64,000 nucleotides of DNA from JBCCGL01 sp039029275 (lineage in GTDB: Bacteria; Pseudomonadota; Gammaproteobacteria; JBCCGL01), in NCBI GenBank assembly GCA_039029275.1, contig JBCCGL010000010.1, positions 186,001 to 250,000 on the forward strand. The letters run 5' to 3'. Positions 23,451 to 32,644 of this stretch are shown here, in pieces. Position numbers and translations under genes: made by a program. The stretch's first letter is position 1. Each line of letters opens with the position of its first letter. Under the pieces are notes generated by a model that made no database searches, had not been told where the DNA came from, and saw nothing but the letters and a program-made list of their open reading frames with translations.

Positions 23451-24049
23451 TGAATCGAAACCTGCGTCACGCCGATCATGCTGTCGCGGGTGACCAGTTC
23501 GGCGAGTTCGGCTTCACCCATTTTTTCTGCACCCTCAGGGCGCATGGGTAAGACCAGATAGCGTACTTCGGCGGTCGAATCCCACACGCGAACCTCTACA
23601 TCGTCGGGCAGCACGCAATCAAACTCCGCCATCACAGCGCGAGGTTCGCGCACCGCGCGCGCGCGATAGCTGGATGCCTTGTACCAAACCGGCGGCAATC
23701 CGAGTACTGGCCATGGATAGCACGAGCACAGGGTGCACACCACCAGGTTGTGCACCTGCGGCGTATTCTCGACCACTACCATGTGTTCGCCCTGCCGACC
23801 GACGTAACCGAGCTCGGCAATCGCACTGGTCGCATCGTCGAGCAAACGCTTTTTGTATTCCGGATCTACCCACGCTTTGGCCACAACTGCGGCGCCGTTG
23901 CGCGGGCCGACTCGAGTCTCGTAGGTATCGATCAGTTCATCCAGAGTGGCTGGGTCGACCAATCCCTTTTCGACAAGAAGCTGTTCAAGATCCTTCACCC
24001 GCTGTTCGATTTCGGAGAGTGGCGCGTTGTGGTGGTGATCGTGAGTCAC
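23447..24049 (-). CDS. nthA: Nitrile hydratase alpha subunit, cobalt type
   Basis: The catalytic alpha subunit, 200 aa. The metal site CTLCSC (residues 105-110) has Thr at the second position, which marks the cobalt group; iron enzymes have Ser there. The three cysteines bind the metal and two are post-translationally oxidised. Other features are the His-rich N-terminus (THDHHHN), GAAVVAKAWVDPEYK and MRPEGAEKM near the end. The start is GTG with no clear Shine-Dalgarno sequence. Thiocyanate hydrolase gamma has a similar site, but its three-subunit gene order is absent. No amidase or aldoxime dehydratase gene is adjacent. The cognate amidase may be elsewhere (an amidase lies at 57592-58935). 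Confidence 0.95.
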   Translation of the reverse strand: MTHDHHHNAPLSEIEQRVKDLEQLLVEKGLVDPATLDELIDTYETRVGPRNGAAVVAKAWVDPEYKKRLLDDATSAIAELGYVGRQGEHMVVVENTPQVHNLVVCTLCSCYPWPVLGLPPVWYKASSYRARAVREPRAVMAEFDCVLPDDVEVRVWDSTAEVRYLVLPMRPEGAEKMGEAELAELVTRDSMIGVTQVSIQ

Positions 24050-24157
24050 TGCATTAACTCAGGAGGTCGTGGATTCAGATCGCGTTATACCACGCGACAA
24101 CGCAGCGCAAAACCACTGCCGCCGATCACGACACGCGCTTTAACGTGTCAGATAGCG

Positions 24158-24619
24158 CTAACTGCAGTTGGCCTGGTACTGCGATTTAAGCCTCTGACGA
24201 AGCGCGTCACCTTGTTCATCGGAAAGATAGATAATCTCGCCGTCATCGCCGTAGCGGTAGTAGCGATTTATGCGTTCTGAATGCGCAATTCTGGCCGCAA
24301 GTTTGTCGCAGTCCTGTTTGCGTTTTTGCTTTGCAGCCGCTTTCTCAGCGCTTTTCTGCTCGCGCTCTTTGCGCGCTTGCGTTAGAGATTCCAAGGTTTC
24401 CTGTTGGGTTTTACGGCGCTGTTCAAGCGATGCGGCGTCGGTCGATGGTGTCGCTTTGATAGTGACCGACTCCGATTCTCTCTGCGCGGGAGGCTTGTCG
24501 CTGAAATGGATTTGACCATCCTCATCGACCCATTTGTACACGGCAGCGAGACTCTGACTGATAAAAAGCGATGAACACGCGCACAACAAGGCGCTCGCAC
24601 AAAAAATAATCCTTAGCAT
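24158..24619 (-). CDS. DUF4124-domain periplasmic protein
   Basis: A 153-aa exported protein. A signal peptide (MLRIIFCASALLCACSSLFI) is followed by the DUF4124 motif YKWVDEDGQIHFSDKPP (about 29-45), common in gammaproteobacterial envelope proteins of unknown role. A charged coiled-coil stretch (about 65-105) follows, and a Tyr-rich tail (INRYYRYGDDGEIIYLSDEQ). I chose the ATG at 24619, preceded by AGGAAG, over a start six codons upstream. It stands alone, divergent from the proline-racemase-family gene. Confidence 0.82.
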   Translation of the reverse strand: MLRIIFCASALLCACSSLFISQSLAAVYKWVDEDGQIHFSDKPPAQRESESVTIKATPSTDAASLEQRRKTQQETLESLTQARKEREQKSAEKAAAKQKRKQDCDKLAARIAHSERINRYYRYGDDGEIIYLSDEQGDALRQRLKSQYQANCS

Positions 24620-24726
24620 TGTTTCTTCCTGCATCATTGCCTAACGTTTAGGCTAGTTGCAAACCAGGGCTTACGCAATGAACGGCTTAAGTACATTGCG
24701 TTGAAGATTTTAATTAAAGGTAAATC

Positions 24727-25755
24727 ATGCGAAGTAGTAGAGTGATACATTCGGTTAGCTGCCACGCCGAAGGCGAAGTCGGCGACGTCATCGTCGGCGG
24801 GGTCGCGCCTCCACCGGGCGACACTTTGTGGGAGCAATCGCGCTGGATTGCAAACGATCAAACCCTGCGCAACTTTATGCTGAGTGAACCGCGCGGCGGG
24901 GTTTTCAGGCATGTGAATTTGCTGGTTCCTGCAAAACACCCGGAAGCGCAGATGGGCTGGATCATTATGGAGCCGGAAGACACGCCTCCAATGTCTGGCA
25001 GCAACAGTTTGTGCGTAGCAACAGTGCTGCTGGAAACCGGTATATTGCCGATGCAAGAGCCGCTCACGCATCTGACGCTTGAGGCACCTGGTGGCACAAT
25101 CAACGTCACCGCGTATTGCGAAAATGGCAAAGTCACATCGGTTAAAACGCAAAATGTGGCATCGTTTGCTGCAGCGCTCGATGCGACGATAGAGGTTGAG
25201 GGGGTTGGCACACTGACTGTTGATACCGCCTACGGCGGTGACAGCTTTGTGATTGTCGATGCGACTGCACTGGGTTTCGAAGTTGCGCCGCACGAGGCGC
25301 GCGACATTACTGAGACTGGCATAAAAATCACCGCCGCAGCGAATGAGCAGCTTGGTTTTTCACACCCGACCAACCCGGACTGGTCGCATATTTCGTTTTG
25401 CCAGATGGCGATGCCGCTCGAGGACGACAACGGCGTACCTTCAGGGCGCAATGCGGTTGTGATTCAGCCCGGCAAGATCGATCGCTCTCCGTGCGGCACG
25501 GGATGTTCCGCACGCATGGCCGTTCTGCACGCAAAAGGCCAACTAAACGAGGGTGATAACTTTATCGGACGCTCGATTATCGGGTCGCGCTTCGACTGTA
25601 AAATCGAATCGAGCACTGTCATTGGCGACAAACCTGCGATCGTTCCCAGCTTGCGTGGTCGCGCGTGGATTACCGGAACACATCAGCACACGCTGGACCC
25701 GACGGATCCGTGGCCGGGTGGTTACAAAATCAGTGATACGTGGCCCCAGTTTTAA
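24727..25755 (+). CDS. Proline racemase-family enzyme with Ser/Cys active site
   Basis: A 342-aa member of the proline racemase superfamily (4-hydroxyproline 2-epimerase, proline racemase, trans-3-hydroxyproline dehydratase). The first acid/base site reads MSGSNS (89-94), so Ser90 replaces the first catalytic Cys. The second site is intact as DRSPCGTGCSARM with Cys256. Racemases usually have Cys/Cys and the dehydratases Thr/Cys. A Ser/Cys pair is a known minor class, and assignment between epimerase and dehydratase is not possible from sequence. The gene is monocistronic, with AAGG as ribosome-binding site. It converges on mscS with a 3-nt gap. A hydroxyproline- or proline-betaine-related substrate is plausible. 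Confidence 0.88.
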   Translation: MRSSRVIHSVSCHAEGEVGDVIVGGVAPPPGDTLWEQSRWIANDQTLRNFMLSEPRGGVFRHVNLLVPAKHPEAQMGWIIMEPEDTPPMSGSNSLCVATVLLETGILPMQEPLTHLTLEAPGGTINVTAYCENGKVTSVKTQNVASFAAALDATIEVEGVGTLTVDTAYGGDSFVIVDATALGFEVAPHEARDITETGIKITAAANEQLGFSHPTNPDWSHISFCQMAMPLEDDNGVPSGRNAVVIQPGKIDRSPCGTGCSARMAVLHAKGQLNEGDNFIGRSIIGSRFDCKIESSTVIGDKPAIVPSLRGRAWITGTHQHTLDPTDPWPGGYKISDTWPQF

Positions 25756-25758
25756 TGT

Positions 25759-28050
25759 TCATAGCATATCTTTCTTTCGCGCTGTTGGTAGCCCGGGTTT
25801 TTCGGCCGCATCCGACGCCGCTGCCGCGATCGCCTCGCGTTCGGCTTCTCCAAGTTGTGCGTCGGCTGGGCCGTCGATTTTCACGCGTACCTCTTTACGC
25901 GCAAACTGTAATCCGTTCTCATCGAACGCTTTTTGAACGCGCTGGTAAATTTCTTTACGCAGTGTGAATTGCTTGCCAGGCTTGGTCATAATTTTTCCGC
26001 GAATCACCATGCCGACATCGTCGACTTCGAGCACACCCTGGGACTTAAACGGTTGCAATATGTCTTCCTGGTATTCGGGCACTTGCATAAGATCCGCGCC
26101 GATTTTTTTGAATAGCTTTTTGATTTTATTGATGTCGCTGTCAAACGGTACGGTAAAGCGCAATTTCATCATCACCCAATCCCGCGAGAAGTTGGAAATT
26201 TTCGGAATTTCGCCGTAAGGAATAGTATGCACTGCGCCGAGGTGATGGCGCAGCTGCAACGCTCGCAGTGAGATCTTTTCGATCACACCCATAGTGCCTT
26301 CAACCTCGACAAATTCGCCTGCGCGGAACGCATCGTCGATCAAAAAAAACACGCCGGAAACAACGTCAGTGACCAGTTTTTGCGCGCCGAATCCGATCGC
26401 CAGTCCGATAATACCGGCTCCCGCAAGCAGCGGTGTCACATCGATTCCGATATTCCCAAGACCTATTAAAACCGTCATGACCACCACAGTGCTTTGCAAT
26501 ACCAGGCGCAGGAGTGGCAACACCGTTGAGAGTCTTGACGCACCGCCCGCACCACCTTCGCCACCAAGTTCTTCATCGTCAGGATCAATCCCTGCGGCGG
26601 TGTATTCTGCTGCAAGCTTGCGATTAATCCACACCGTCACGATTTCCCAGATTAGATAACCCGTCGCAAAAATAATCATTATCTCAACCAAGCCCGCGGC
26701 AGCTCGCGCGCCAATGCCCGCACTTGCAATATTGTGAAACTCGATGCCCCACAATTTTGCGATTAAGTACAACACCAAACCAAACATCACTGTACGGCCA
26801 ATGCGAATGTAACTGCGTTTGGTTGAGCGATACGCTTCCTCGGCGATTCGTCCCTCACCGGTCATCGGCGGCGCAAGGTGTTTAACCAGACCGCGAATCA
26901 GTGTATCCATCGCCGGCACCATGATCATGATGAGTAAGGTCCAGTAGTGCACGCCGCCCGCAATAAGCGCTACCTTCCCCTGCGAGACGAGCACTTCGAC
27001 CAGTATCCAGAGCCCTGAAGTGACGAGCAGGCCATAGATGGGATAAAAACGCGCCGCTTTTGCTTCGAGCGCGGTAATGTCATTGCTGCGTCCGCTCATC
27101 ATCATGATGAGGCCTGCACGGGCACGCCAGATAATAATACCGAGATAAATGTGTATCCCCGTATTAAGCCAAAACCCAAGGCGCAGCTCGCCCGGTACGA
27201 TGCCGTTAAGACTGTTGAACTGGATAAGGCCAATATTTAATCCCATCAATATTGCCAAACCTATTTGATGACGATGGATAAATCGGGCACTGCGATCATC
27301 AGTGTGGACCAAGCGAAGCTCCGGCCGATGCGGCGCAAGCAAAAATCTGGACAGCGCGGCAATTAATCGAGGGACCAAAACAAAACTCACAAGAACCGTG
27401 CTGGCGATCACTTCGTCCTGCTCAGTTGCCCACTGCGAAACGACGATTTTTATGACAATGAAAAACGCAAGCAGGCCAATCACATCGAGCAGTAAACGCA
27501 ATCCCAAGGTGCGCAGTGCTTCGTTCAGGTTTTTAGGCTCACTGACATTCGCAATTTGATTACGCCAGCGTTTAGCGCATAGCCCGATAACCCACTCGAC
27601 GAGCAAACCCGTCAAAATCGCAACCACGATCAGTGAAAAAAACTGCAGGACGCCGCTGCCACCGCGCGAATTGAAGAAATTTCTGAAACTGCGCGCCTGT
27701 CCTTCGAACAAAACCGGCAATCGCAAAATCGCCACTCGCAGAGAGTCGAACACGCCCAATGCAGATAGTTTGATCACGTCGACGGGATTTATCGAGCGTG
27801 CGTCCTCAATCTGTTTTTGCTGGGCGACTGCGTCGAGTCGGTCGAGTAATATTGTCCGGACCTGTGCATCGGATAGGCGCGAAACCATTTCCCGTACCAC
27901 TTCGGGCGAGGTCAGATCATCGTCATTTATTTCAGGATCACCTGCGCTTGATGACTGTGCAACCAAACCCACGTCGCTCGCGCTTGCGAACAAAGGCAGC
28001 GTCCCGAGCACCGAAATGAAAAATAAAATCGCTAACTTTGTTCGTCGCAT
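25759..28050 (-). CDS. MscS-family mechanosensitive channel (large form)
   Basis: A 763-aa inner-membrane channel of the larger MscS-like type (YbiO/YnaI-like). A signal-like N-terminus is followed by a periplasmic helical part (about 45-110), about ten hydrophobic segments and the conserved MscS core near the C-terminus. The pore helix is AGAGIIGLAIGFGAQKLVTDVVSG, then the beta domain (FVEVEGTMGVIEKISLRALQLR, HTIPYGEI) and a cytoplasmic vestibule. It is expected to release solutes on hypo-osmotic shock, consistent with the betaine uptake genes elsewhere in the window. I chose the ATG at 28050; the longer frame starts with TTG two codons before. Confidence 0.92.
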   Translation of the reverse strand: MRRTKLAILFFISVLGTLPLFASASDVGLVAQSSSAGDPEINDDDLTSPEVVREMVSRLSDAQVRTILLDRLDAVAQQKQIEDARSINPVDVIKLSALGVFDSLRVAILRLPVLFEGQARSFRNFFNSRGGSGVLQFFSLIVVAILTGLLVEWVIGLCAKRWRNQIANVSEPKNLNEALRTLGLRLLLDVIGLLAFFIVIKIVVSQWATEQDEVIASTVLVSFVLVPRLIAALSRFLLAPHRPELRLVHTDDRSARFIHRHQIGLAILMGLNIGLIQFNSLNGIVPGELRLGFWLNTGIHIYLGIIIWRARAGLIMMMSGRSNDITALEAKAARFYPIYGLLVTSGLWILVEVLVSQGKVALIAGGVHYWTLLIMIMVPAMDTLIRGLVKHLAPPMTGEGRIAEEAYRSTKRSYIRIGRTVMFGLVLYLIAKLWGIEFHNIASAGIGARAAAGLVEIMIIFATGYLIWEIVTVWINRKLAAEYTAAGIDPDDEELGGEGGAGGASRLSTVLPLLRLVLQSTVVVMTVLIGLGNIGIDVTPLLAGAGIIGLAIGFGAQKLVTDVVSGVFFLIDDAFRAGEFVEVEGTMGVIEKISLRALQLRHHLGAVHTIPYGEIPKISNFSRDWVMMKLRFTVPFDSDINKIKKLFKKIGADLMQVPEYQEDILQPFKSQGVLEVDDVGMVIRGKIMTKPGKQFTLRKEIYQRVQKAFDENGLQFARKEVRVKIDGPADAQLGEAEREAIAAAASDAAEKPGLPTARKKDML

Positions 28051-28128
28051 CGCCAAACCCTTTCAAAAGAAAATGCACCCCGCAGATACAACCGCAGGAT
28101 GCAAAAGCACACACATACTTAGGAGTGT

Positions 28129-28626
28129 TTATTGGGCTGAAAGCTGGCGCATCGCCGCAGCCCAGTTTTCCAGATGCCAGGTGCGGGCGATTTTGCCACT
28201 GTCGATCTGGTGGATATCAATCGACATAATCTTGAAGCTTTTGCCGGAATGCGGCACCCCGAAAAAATCCTTGGTTGGCGTTCCCGAACCTTCGCCACGC
28301 ACGACGATATAGTCGTTGGCGACGATAAGGTCTTTGATCTCCCAATTGAGATCAGTCACGTTGTGTTTGCGCAGTCCGCTAATGCTTTTTGCGGTTTCTT
28401 TGGCGACTTTGTACTTTGTGTCGCTCGCGTAGCTGCGCCAATCCTCCGCCATGTTTGCCATGCCGGCCGTGGCGTCAACCTCGCCAGACAAAAACTGGTA
28501 AAACGGTGTGACCAAATCACGCGCTTTGGCCTCGCTCATACCGCCCGCATACGCGGTGGTGGAAAGGAAAACTCCGGTGAGTAAACCGGCGGCGGTAGCG
28601 AGTAAATTACGACGCTTAACCCTCAT
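28129..28626 (-). CDS. Exported SnoaL-like protein
   Basis: A 165-aa protein with an N-terminal Tat-like signal (KRRNLLATAAG, hydrophobic core, cleavage near AYA). A SnoaL/NTF2-like fold follows: ARDLVTPFYQFLSGEVDA, the MAEDWRSY segment, EGSGTPTKDFFGVPHSGKSFKI, and DIHQIDSGKIARTWHLENW. SnoaL-like ester cyclases are usually cytosolic; an exported version is less common. The catalytic His/Asp positions of polyketide cyclases are plausible here (HLEN, DIHQ), but the substrate is unknown. It is divergent from the lysR gene at 28733, which may control it. Confidence 0.78.
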   Translation of the reverse strand: MRVKRRNLLATAAGLLTGVFLSTTAYAGGMSEAKARDLVTPFYQFLSGEVDATAGMANMAEDWRSYASDTKYKVAKETAKSISGLRKHNVTDLNWEIKDLIVANDYIVVRGEGSGTPTKDFFGVPHSGKSFKIMSIDIHQIDSGKIARTWHLENWAAAMRQLSAQ

Positions 28627-28732
28627 GTTGATGTACCCCGTTGCTGAATTGAGAGGTCAGTTTAGGGTTGCAGATTGTTCCTGATAAGATGGATAATCAT
28701 TAATTCATTGTTCGCAAAATACGACGTATAAA

Positions 28733-29626
28733 ATGGAACACGGCGACTTGAAACGCCTGATGATCTTTGCGCAAGTCATCAACAGCGGGAGTTTTGCAGC
28801 GGCCGCACGAAAGCTGGGACTGCCGCGCTCCAGCGTTAGCAAGCAAGTCAGTGAACTCGAAGAAAGCCTCGGAATCCGACTGATTCAACGCACCACCCGG
28901 AAACTCTCGCTAACGCAAGAGGGCGGGCGAATATTGCAGCACTGCGAATCAATCGCACACGACTTGGGACAGATTGAGCTCGTAGCTGAGTCCGAATCGA
29001 TCAGCGGTCACGTCACTATTTCGGTGGCGCATGACGTTGCGGAGGCCTGGTTATTGCCCCGACTGCACACGTTTCGCCTGCGTCACCCGGACATCTATGT
29101 GCGCATCGTGGTGGATGATTTTGTCTCCGACATTGTGGGCGAGCAGATCGATCTGGCGCTGCGTGGTGCAATTGCAGACGACGCCTCCAGTTTGATCGGG
29201 CGCGAAATCGGACGCGAGGCGACGCGCTTCTACGCCAGCCCAGATTACGTTGACCAACACGGACAACCGGATAAGCTGTCCGACCTTCAGCAGCACACCT
29301 GGGTGCTGCTCACACAGGTTTTCCCCCAGCAGAACGTCAACCTTTACAGCGGCAAACGCGTGCACAAGTTCAAGGCGACGCGCTTTCACGAGACGGATTC
29401 ACCCAATATCGAACGTTTGATGATCGAGCAAGGCATGGGCATTGGCATCCATTTACCGTCGATGGCCGCGAGTAGCGTATCGCAGGGCAAGATGGTTCAA
29501 GTGCTGCCGAATCACCACTCTGTGACCGTGCGTTTTTCGCTGGTTTATCCCTCGCGGGTGCTACCGTTACGAACCCGATTACTGGTCGAGCACCTCGTGC
29601 AGTCCGGGTGGTTTAACGGGCGATAG
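28733..29626 (+). CDS. LysR-family transcriptional regulator
   Basis: A 297-aa LTTR. An N-terminal HTH (about 5-63: FAQVINSGSFAAAARKLGLPRSSVSKQVSELE) and a substrate-binding-like effector domain (about 90-295). It belongs to the CrgA/AaeR-like group by the 'SVSKQVSELEESLGIRLIQRTTRKLSLT' pattern. It is divergent from the SnoaL-like gene (106 nt between starts) and 112 nt before an MFS gene on the same strand, so either could be its target. Confidence 0.92.
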   Translation: MEHGDLKRLMIFAQVINSGSFAAAARKLGLPRSSVSKQVSELEESLGIRLIQRTTRKLSLTQEGGRILQHCESIAHDLGQIELVAESESISGHVTISVAHDVAEAWLLPRLHTFRLRHPDIYVRIVVDDFVSDIVGEQIDLALRGAIADDASSLIGREIGREATRFYASPDYVDQHGQPDKLSDLQQHTWVLLTQVFPQQNVNLYSGKRVHKFKATRFHETDSPNIERLMIEQGMGIGIHLPSMAASSVSQGKMVQVLPNHHSVTVRFSLVYPSRVLPLRTRLLVEHLVQSGWFNGR

Positions 29627-29738
29627 CATCTGCGCGAGGTTTGCTGAATAACCACAGTATCAACAGCGATTAAAAAGTACTTTCTTCGTGGATTGATCTG
29701 ACGCACACTGCAACGATCGGACGGGGTAAGAGATAACC

Positions 29739-30953
29739 ATGCAGCGCGCACAAATCCGGTTTCTATTCCTTAACGTCGGGCACTTTCTCGATCACTACTT
29801 TATGTTGATCTTTGCCACGGTCGCCGCTTTGAGGCTAAGCGAAGAGTGGGGGTTGAGTTACGCAGAACTGATCCCCTACGCGACCCCGGGGTTTATCGCG
29901 TTTGGCGTGTGTGCGATCCCCGCCGGTTGGCTGGCTGACAAATGGAGTCGCGAGGGAATGATCGCCATTTTCTTTGTCGGCATCGGGATAAGTTCAATGC
30001 TTTCCGGGTTTGCCAATACGCCGCTGCAAATTGCACTGGGGCTGGCGGCCATTGGTGTGTTTGCCGCTATCTACCATCCCGTCGGATTATCCATGGTCGT
30101 GCACGGGCGCACCAAAACCGGCGTGCCGCTCGCCATCAATGGCATCTTTGGCAACATGGGCGTTGCCGGCGCGGCGTTGATCACGGGATACCTAATCGAC
30201 GCAACCGACTGGCGCAGCGCGTTTTATTTGTCGGGCGCGCTCTCCGTGATTATCGGAGTGATGTACATCGTCTTTTTGCGTGCGGATAAACCGGATCAGG
30301 AAAACGCATCCGCATCGAGCAAAGCACAGTCCGCAAATGCCGCGTCGTCGCTATCAAAGCAACTACTGGTGCGCGTTTTTGCAGTTATTTTCTTTACCAC
30401 TGCGATCGGTGGGTTAATTTTTCAAAGCACCACGTTCGCGCTACCAAAAGTATTCGACGAAAGACTGGCTGAACTCGCAGGCAACGCAACCCTTGTTGGG
30501 TGGTATACGTTTCTGGTATTCGCAATTGCAGCGTTTGGACAATTGGTTGTGGGTTATATGGTCGATCGTTTTTCTGTACGAATCGTATTTGCGTGCGTCG
30601 CGTTGTCTCAAGCCATCTTTCTCGCGCTTATGGTTTCACTGGACGGGATTGCCGCGCTGCTTGTGTCGGTTGCTTTTATGCTCGCCGTGTTCGGGCAAAT
30701 ACCAATCAACGACGTGCTTGTCGGTCGTATAGCGAAAAGTGAATGGCGCAGCCGTGCATACGCGCTGCGGTACATCATCACCTTCTCGGTCATGGCGTCG
30801 GCAATTCCCGTGATTGCGTGGCTGCACGGGACGTGGGGATTCAATGTGTTGTTTATTGTGCTCGCGGCAGCAGCCATGCTGATTTTCTCTGCGACCTTGA
30901 TGCTACCGACGGTCGAACAGCGTACCGCTGAACCCGCAAACGCAACAAGCTGA
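29739..30953 (+). CDS. MFS transporter
   Basis: A 404-aa major facilitator with about 12 hydrophobic segments and the usual central loop (about 186-208, QENASASSKAQSANAASSLSKQ). The family pattern GWLADKWSREGMI in the first cytoplasmic loop and GYMVDRFSVRIV in the equivalent second-half loop are visible. The start ATG has GGGGTAAGAG upstream. The substrate is unknown. It follows the lysR gene and ends convergently on the LuxR-type gene. Confidence 0.9.
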   Translation: MQRAQIRFLFLNVGHFLDHYFMLIFATVAALRLSEEWGLSYAELIPYATPGFIAFGVCAIPAGWLADKWSREGMIAIFFVGIGISSMLSGFANTPLQIALGLAAIGVFAAIYHPVGLSMVVHGRTKTGVPLAINGIFGNMGVAGAALITGYLIDATDWRSAFYLSGALSVIIGVMYIVFLRADKPDQENASASSKAQSANAASSLSKQLLVRVFAVIFFTTAIGGLIFQSTTFALPKVFDERLAELAGNATLVGWYTFLVFAIAAFGQLVVGYMVDRFSVRIVFACVALSQAIFLALMVSLDGIAALLVSVAFMLAVFGQIPINDVLVGRIAKSEWRSRAYALRYIITFSVMASAIPVIAWLHGTWGFNVLFIVLAAAAMLIFSATLMLPTVEQRTAEPANATS

Positions 30954-30999
30954 CGATGATGTTGCGTACTCTTTGAGCTTGCGAAAGTCACTTGCAAAT

Positions 31000-31620
31000 T
31001 TAGTGTTCACTGGGCGATCTTTCATCAAGGGACGACGGAAGCAAATCTTCCAGGAAAAAAGCCGACAGCTCCGCTCTGCCTGACACACCTGCCTTGAGGT
31101 AAATCTGTGCCGCCTGCTGCCGTACAGTGCGCTCACTGGTTCCACGCACTTCGGCGATCTGCTTGAAACTCAATCCTTTCAACAGCAGAAAGCCGACTTC
31201 CTGCTCTGCTTGCGTCAGCATCCAATTATCGAACTGCGCCGCGATCAGACGCCCCAGTCCAGACAACAATTCCGCCGCCTGCGCGCGCCAATTGTCGGCG
31301 TCTTCCTTGCGTCGATGCGCTACTTGCGCGAGAAACCGACTGTAGCGTTTACGCGCGAGCGGAACGTGCCGCCAGATATACACGAGCAACCCGATCATGA
31401 TCGATGCGTACAGCAAATCGGTGGCGATCATCATCCAGTCACCGCCTTGCCCGAGGTCTTCAAAAAAGTCCTGAACACCAAACAGAAGCACAAGTCCTAA
31501 AACAATACTGACGTTCAAACGTTCTCGATGGTGCAACTGTGACACTTCGTCAAATTGGTCATCCGTTAGATGCAGTCTATTTAACTCATTGTTCTGATTG
31601 AACTTATCGCTATATGACAT
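31000..31620 (-). CDS. Membrane-anchored LuxR-type transcriptional regulator
   Basis: A 206-aa protein with two membrane helices near the N-terminus (about 37-55 and 65-87), a helical linker, and a LuxR HTH at the C-terminus (about 134-190: LTQAEQEVGFLLLKGLSFKQIAEVRGTSERTVRQQAAQIY). It has no receiver or autoinducer domain. The membrane anchoring suggests that an envelope signal controls DNA binding. It is divergent from the MipA/OmpV gene, with 68 nt between starts, so the outer-membrane gene is the obvious candidate target. Confidence 0.85.
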   Translation of the reverse strand: MSYSDKFNQNNELNRLHLTDDQFDEVSQLHHRERLNVSIVLGLVLLFGVQDFFEDLGQGGDWMMIATDLLYASIMIGLLVYIWRHVPLARKRYSRFLAQVAHRRKEDADNWRAQAAELLSGLGRLIAAQFDNWMLTQAEQEVGFLLLKGLSFKQIAEVRGTSERTVRQQAAQIYLKAGVSGRAELSAFFLEDLLPSSLDERSPSEH

Positions 31621-31688
31621 TTGTTCGATTCCATACTCGAATCACGCGTGAGAAGCTCGATACTAGCAAATCATGCAGAGTTAAACCC

Positions 31689-32507
31689 ATGCGTTCACCT
31701 TACCTATACGTTATTCAAATACTGATGTTTCTACTCGCGGACACCGCTCTGGCAGACCAGGAGCGCAATCCGTTCAGTTTCTGGTACTTAAGTGATCAAG
31801 ATCCCGGGTGGTATTTCGATGCCACAGTCGGTGTCCAACGCGAGCCAACCTACACGGGCTCAGACCGCTACGAAACCGAAGCCGGTGTTATCGCGCGCGC
31901 CTTTTATAAGTCGGAATCGGGCAACCGCTACTTTGTGTCGCTGGGAGAAATCGGCGCTGTTGTCGAGATCGACCCGGACACGATTGTCGCCGCCGTACTC
32001 GAATACGAAGAAACGCGTGAGATCGACGAGGACCCAATTCTTGCGGAATTTCCTGAAGGTGAAAATACGTTGGAAGGTCAGTTCACATTCGTGCGGCGCT
32101 GGGGCAATTGGCGCCTCGGTGGCGTTTTTCAGCCCGACCTGCTCGATAGAGGCAAGGGGCTCGTCTACTTTCTGGGTGCGGGTTACGACCGCGCGCTGAG
32201 CGACCGGCTTCGATTCGATGCAGGGCTGGATCTCAGTTGGGGCGACGCCGAGCACATTAACACCGAGGTCGGGATTTCCGACGATGTTGCCCAGGCGTCG
32301 GGATTGTCGCCCTACACCGCAAGCGGTGGATTCAAATCGACAACACTGACCCTCGGCCTTGGCTACGCCTTTAATCCGCAATGGGAACTTGTTTTTAACG
32401 GCGAGGTTGAAATTTACGCAAGCGAAATGGCTGACAGCCCTTTGATTGAAGACGAGGGAGACGATGTGAATACCGAATTTTCGATCGGCGTGCGCTATCA
32501 ATTTTAG
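31689..32507 (+). CDS. MipA/OmpV-family outer-membrane protein
   Basis: A 272-aa beta-barrel protein. A signal peptide (residues 1-20, cleavage near ALA) is followed by the family hallmark YTGSDRYETEAGVIARAFYK (about 55-74) and alternating amphipathic strands to the terminal Phe (SIGVRYQF), as in outer-membrane barrels that use the BAM machinery. I chose the ATG at 31689, since the longer frame starts inside the divergent promoter region and lacks a signal peptide. MipA proteins are linked to peptidoglycan enzymes in E. coli, but for most family members the role is unknown. Confidence 0.88.
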   Translation: MRSPYLYVIQILMFLLADTALADQERNPFSFWYLSDQDPGWYFDATVGVQREPTYTGSDRYETEAGVIARAFYKSESGNRYFVSLGEIGAVVEIDPDTIVAAVLEYEETREIDEDPILAEFPEGENTLEGQFTFVRRWGNWRLGGVFQPDLLDRGKGLVYFLGAGYDRALSDRLRFDAGLDLSWGDAEHINTEVGISDDVAQASGLSPYTASGGFKSTTLTLGLGYAFNPQWELVFNGEVEIYASEMADSPLIEDEGDDVNTEFSIGVRYQF

Positions 32508-32644
32508 ATTTGAACACTCGGGGAACGCGGCAAAGGATAGTTACCAGGTTTAAGCAAGCGAAACCTGCCCAAGTCTGAGCCCCCTCCCGCTGCTCGACCC
32601 ATAATGCTATGGTCTAATCCACAGCCGACTAAGCCAAAGCGCCC

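Noticed and set aside
23447..24049. Thiocyanate hydrolase instead of nitrile hydratase
   Set aside because: The alpha and beta proteins have nitrile hydratase lengths and order, with the usual activator; thiocyanate hydrolase has three subunits with a split beta.
25759..28050. Large plus-strand frames within the mscS region as genes
   Set aside because: They are Ser/Thr/Arg-rich antisense frames with no family similarity, fully covered by the well-supported mscS gene.
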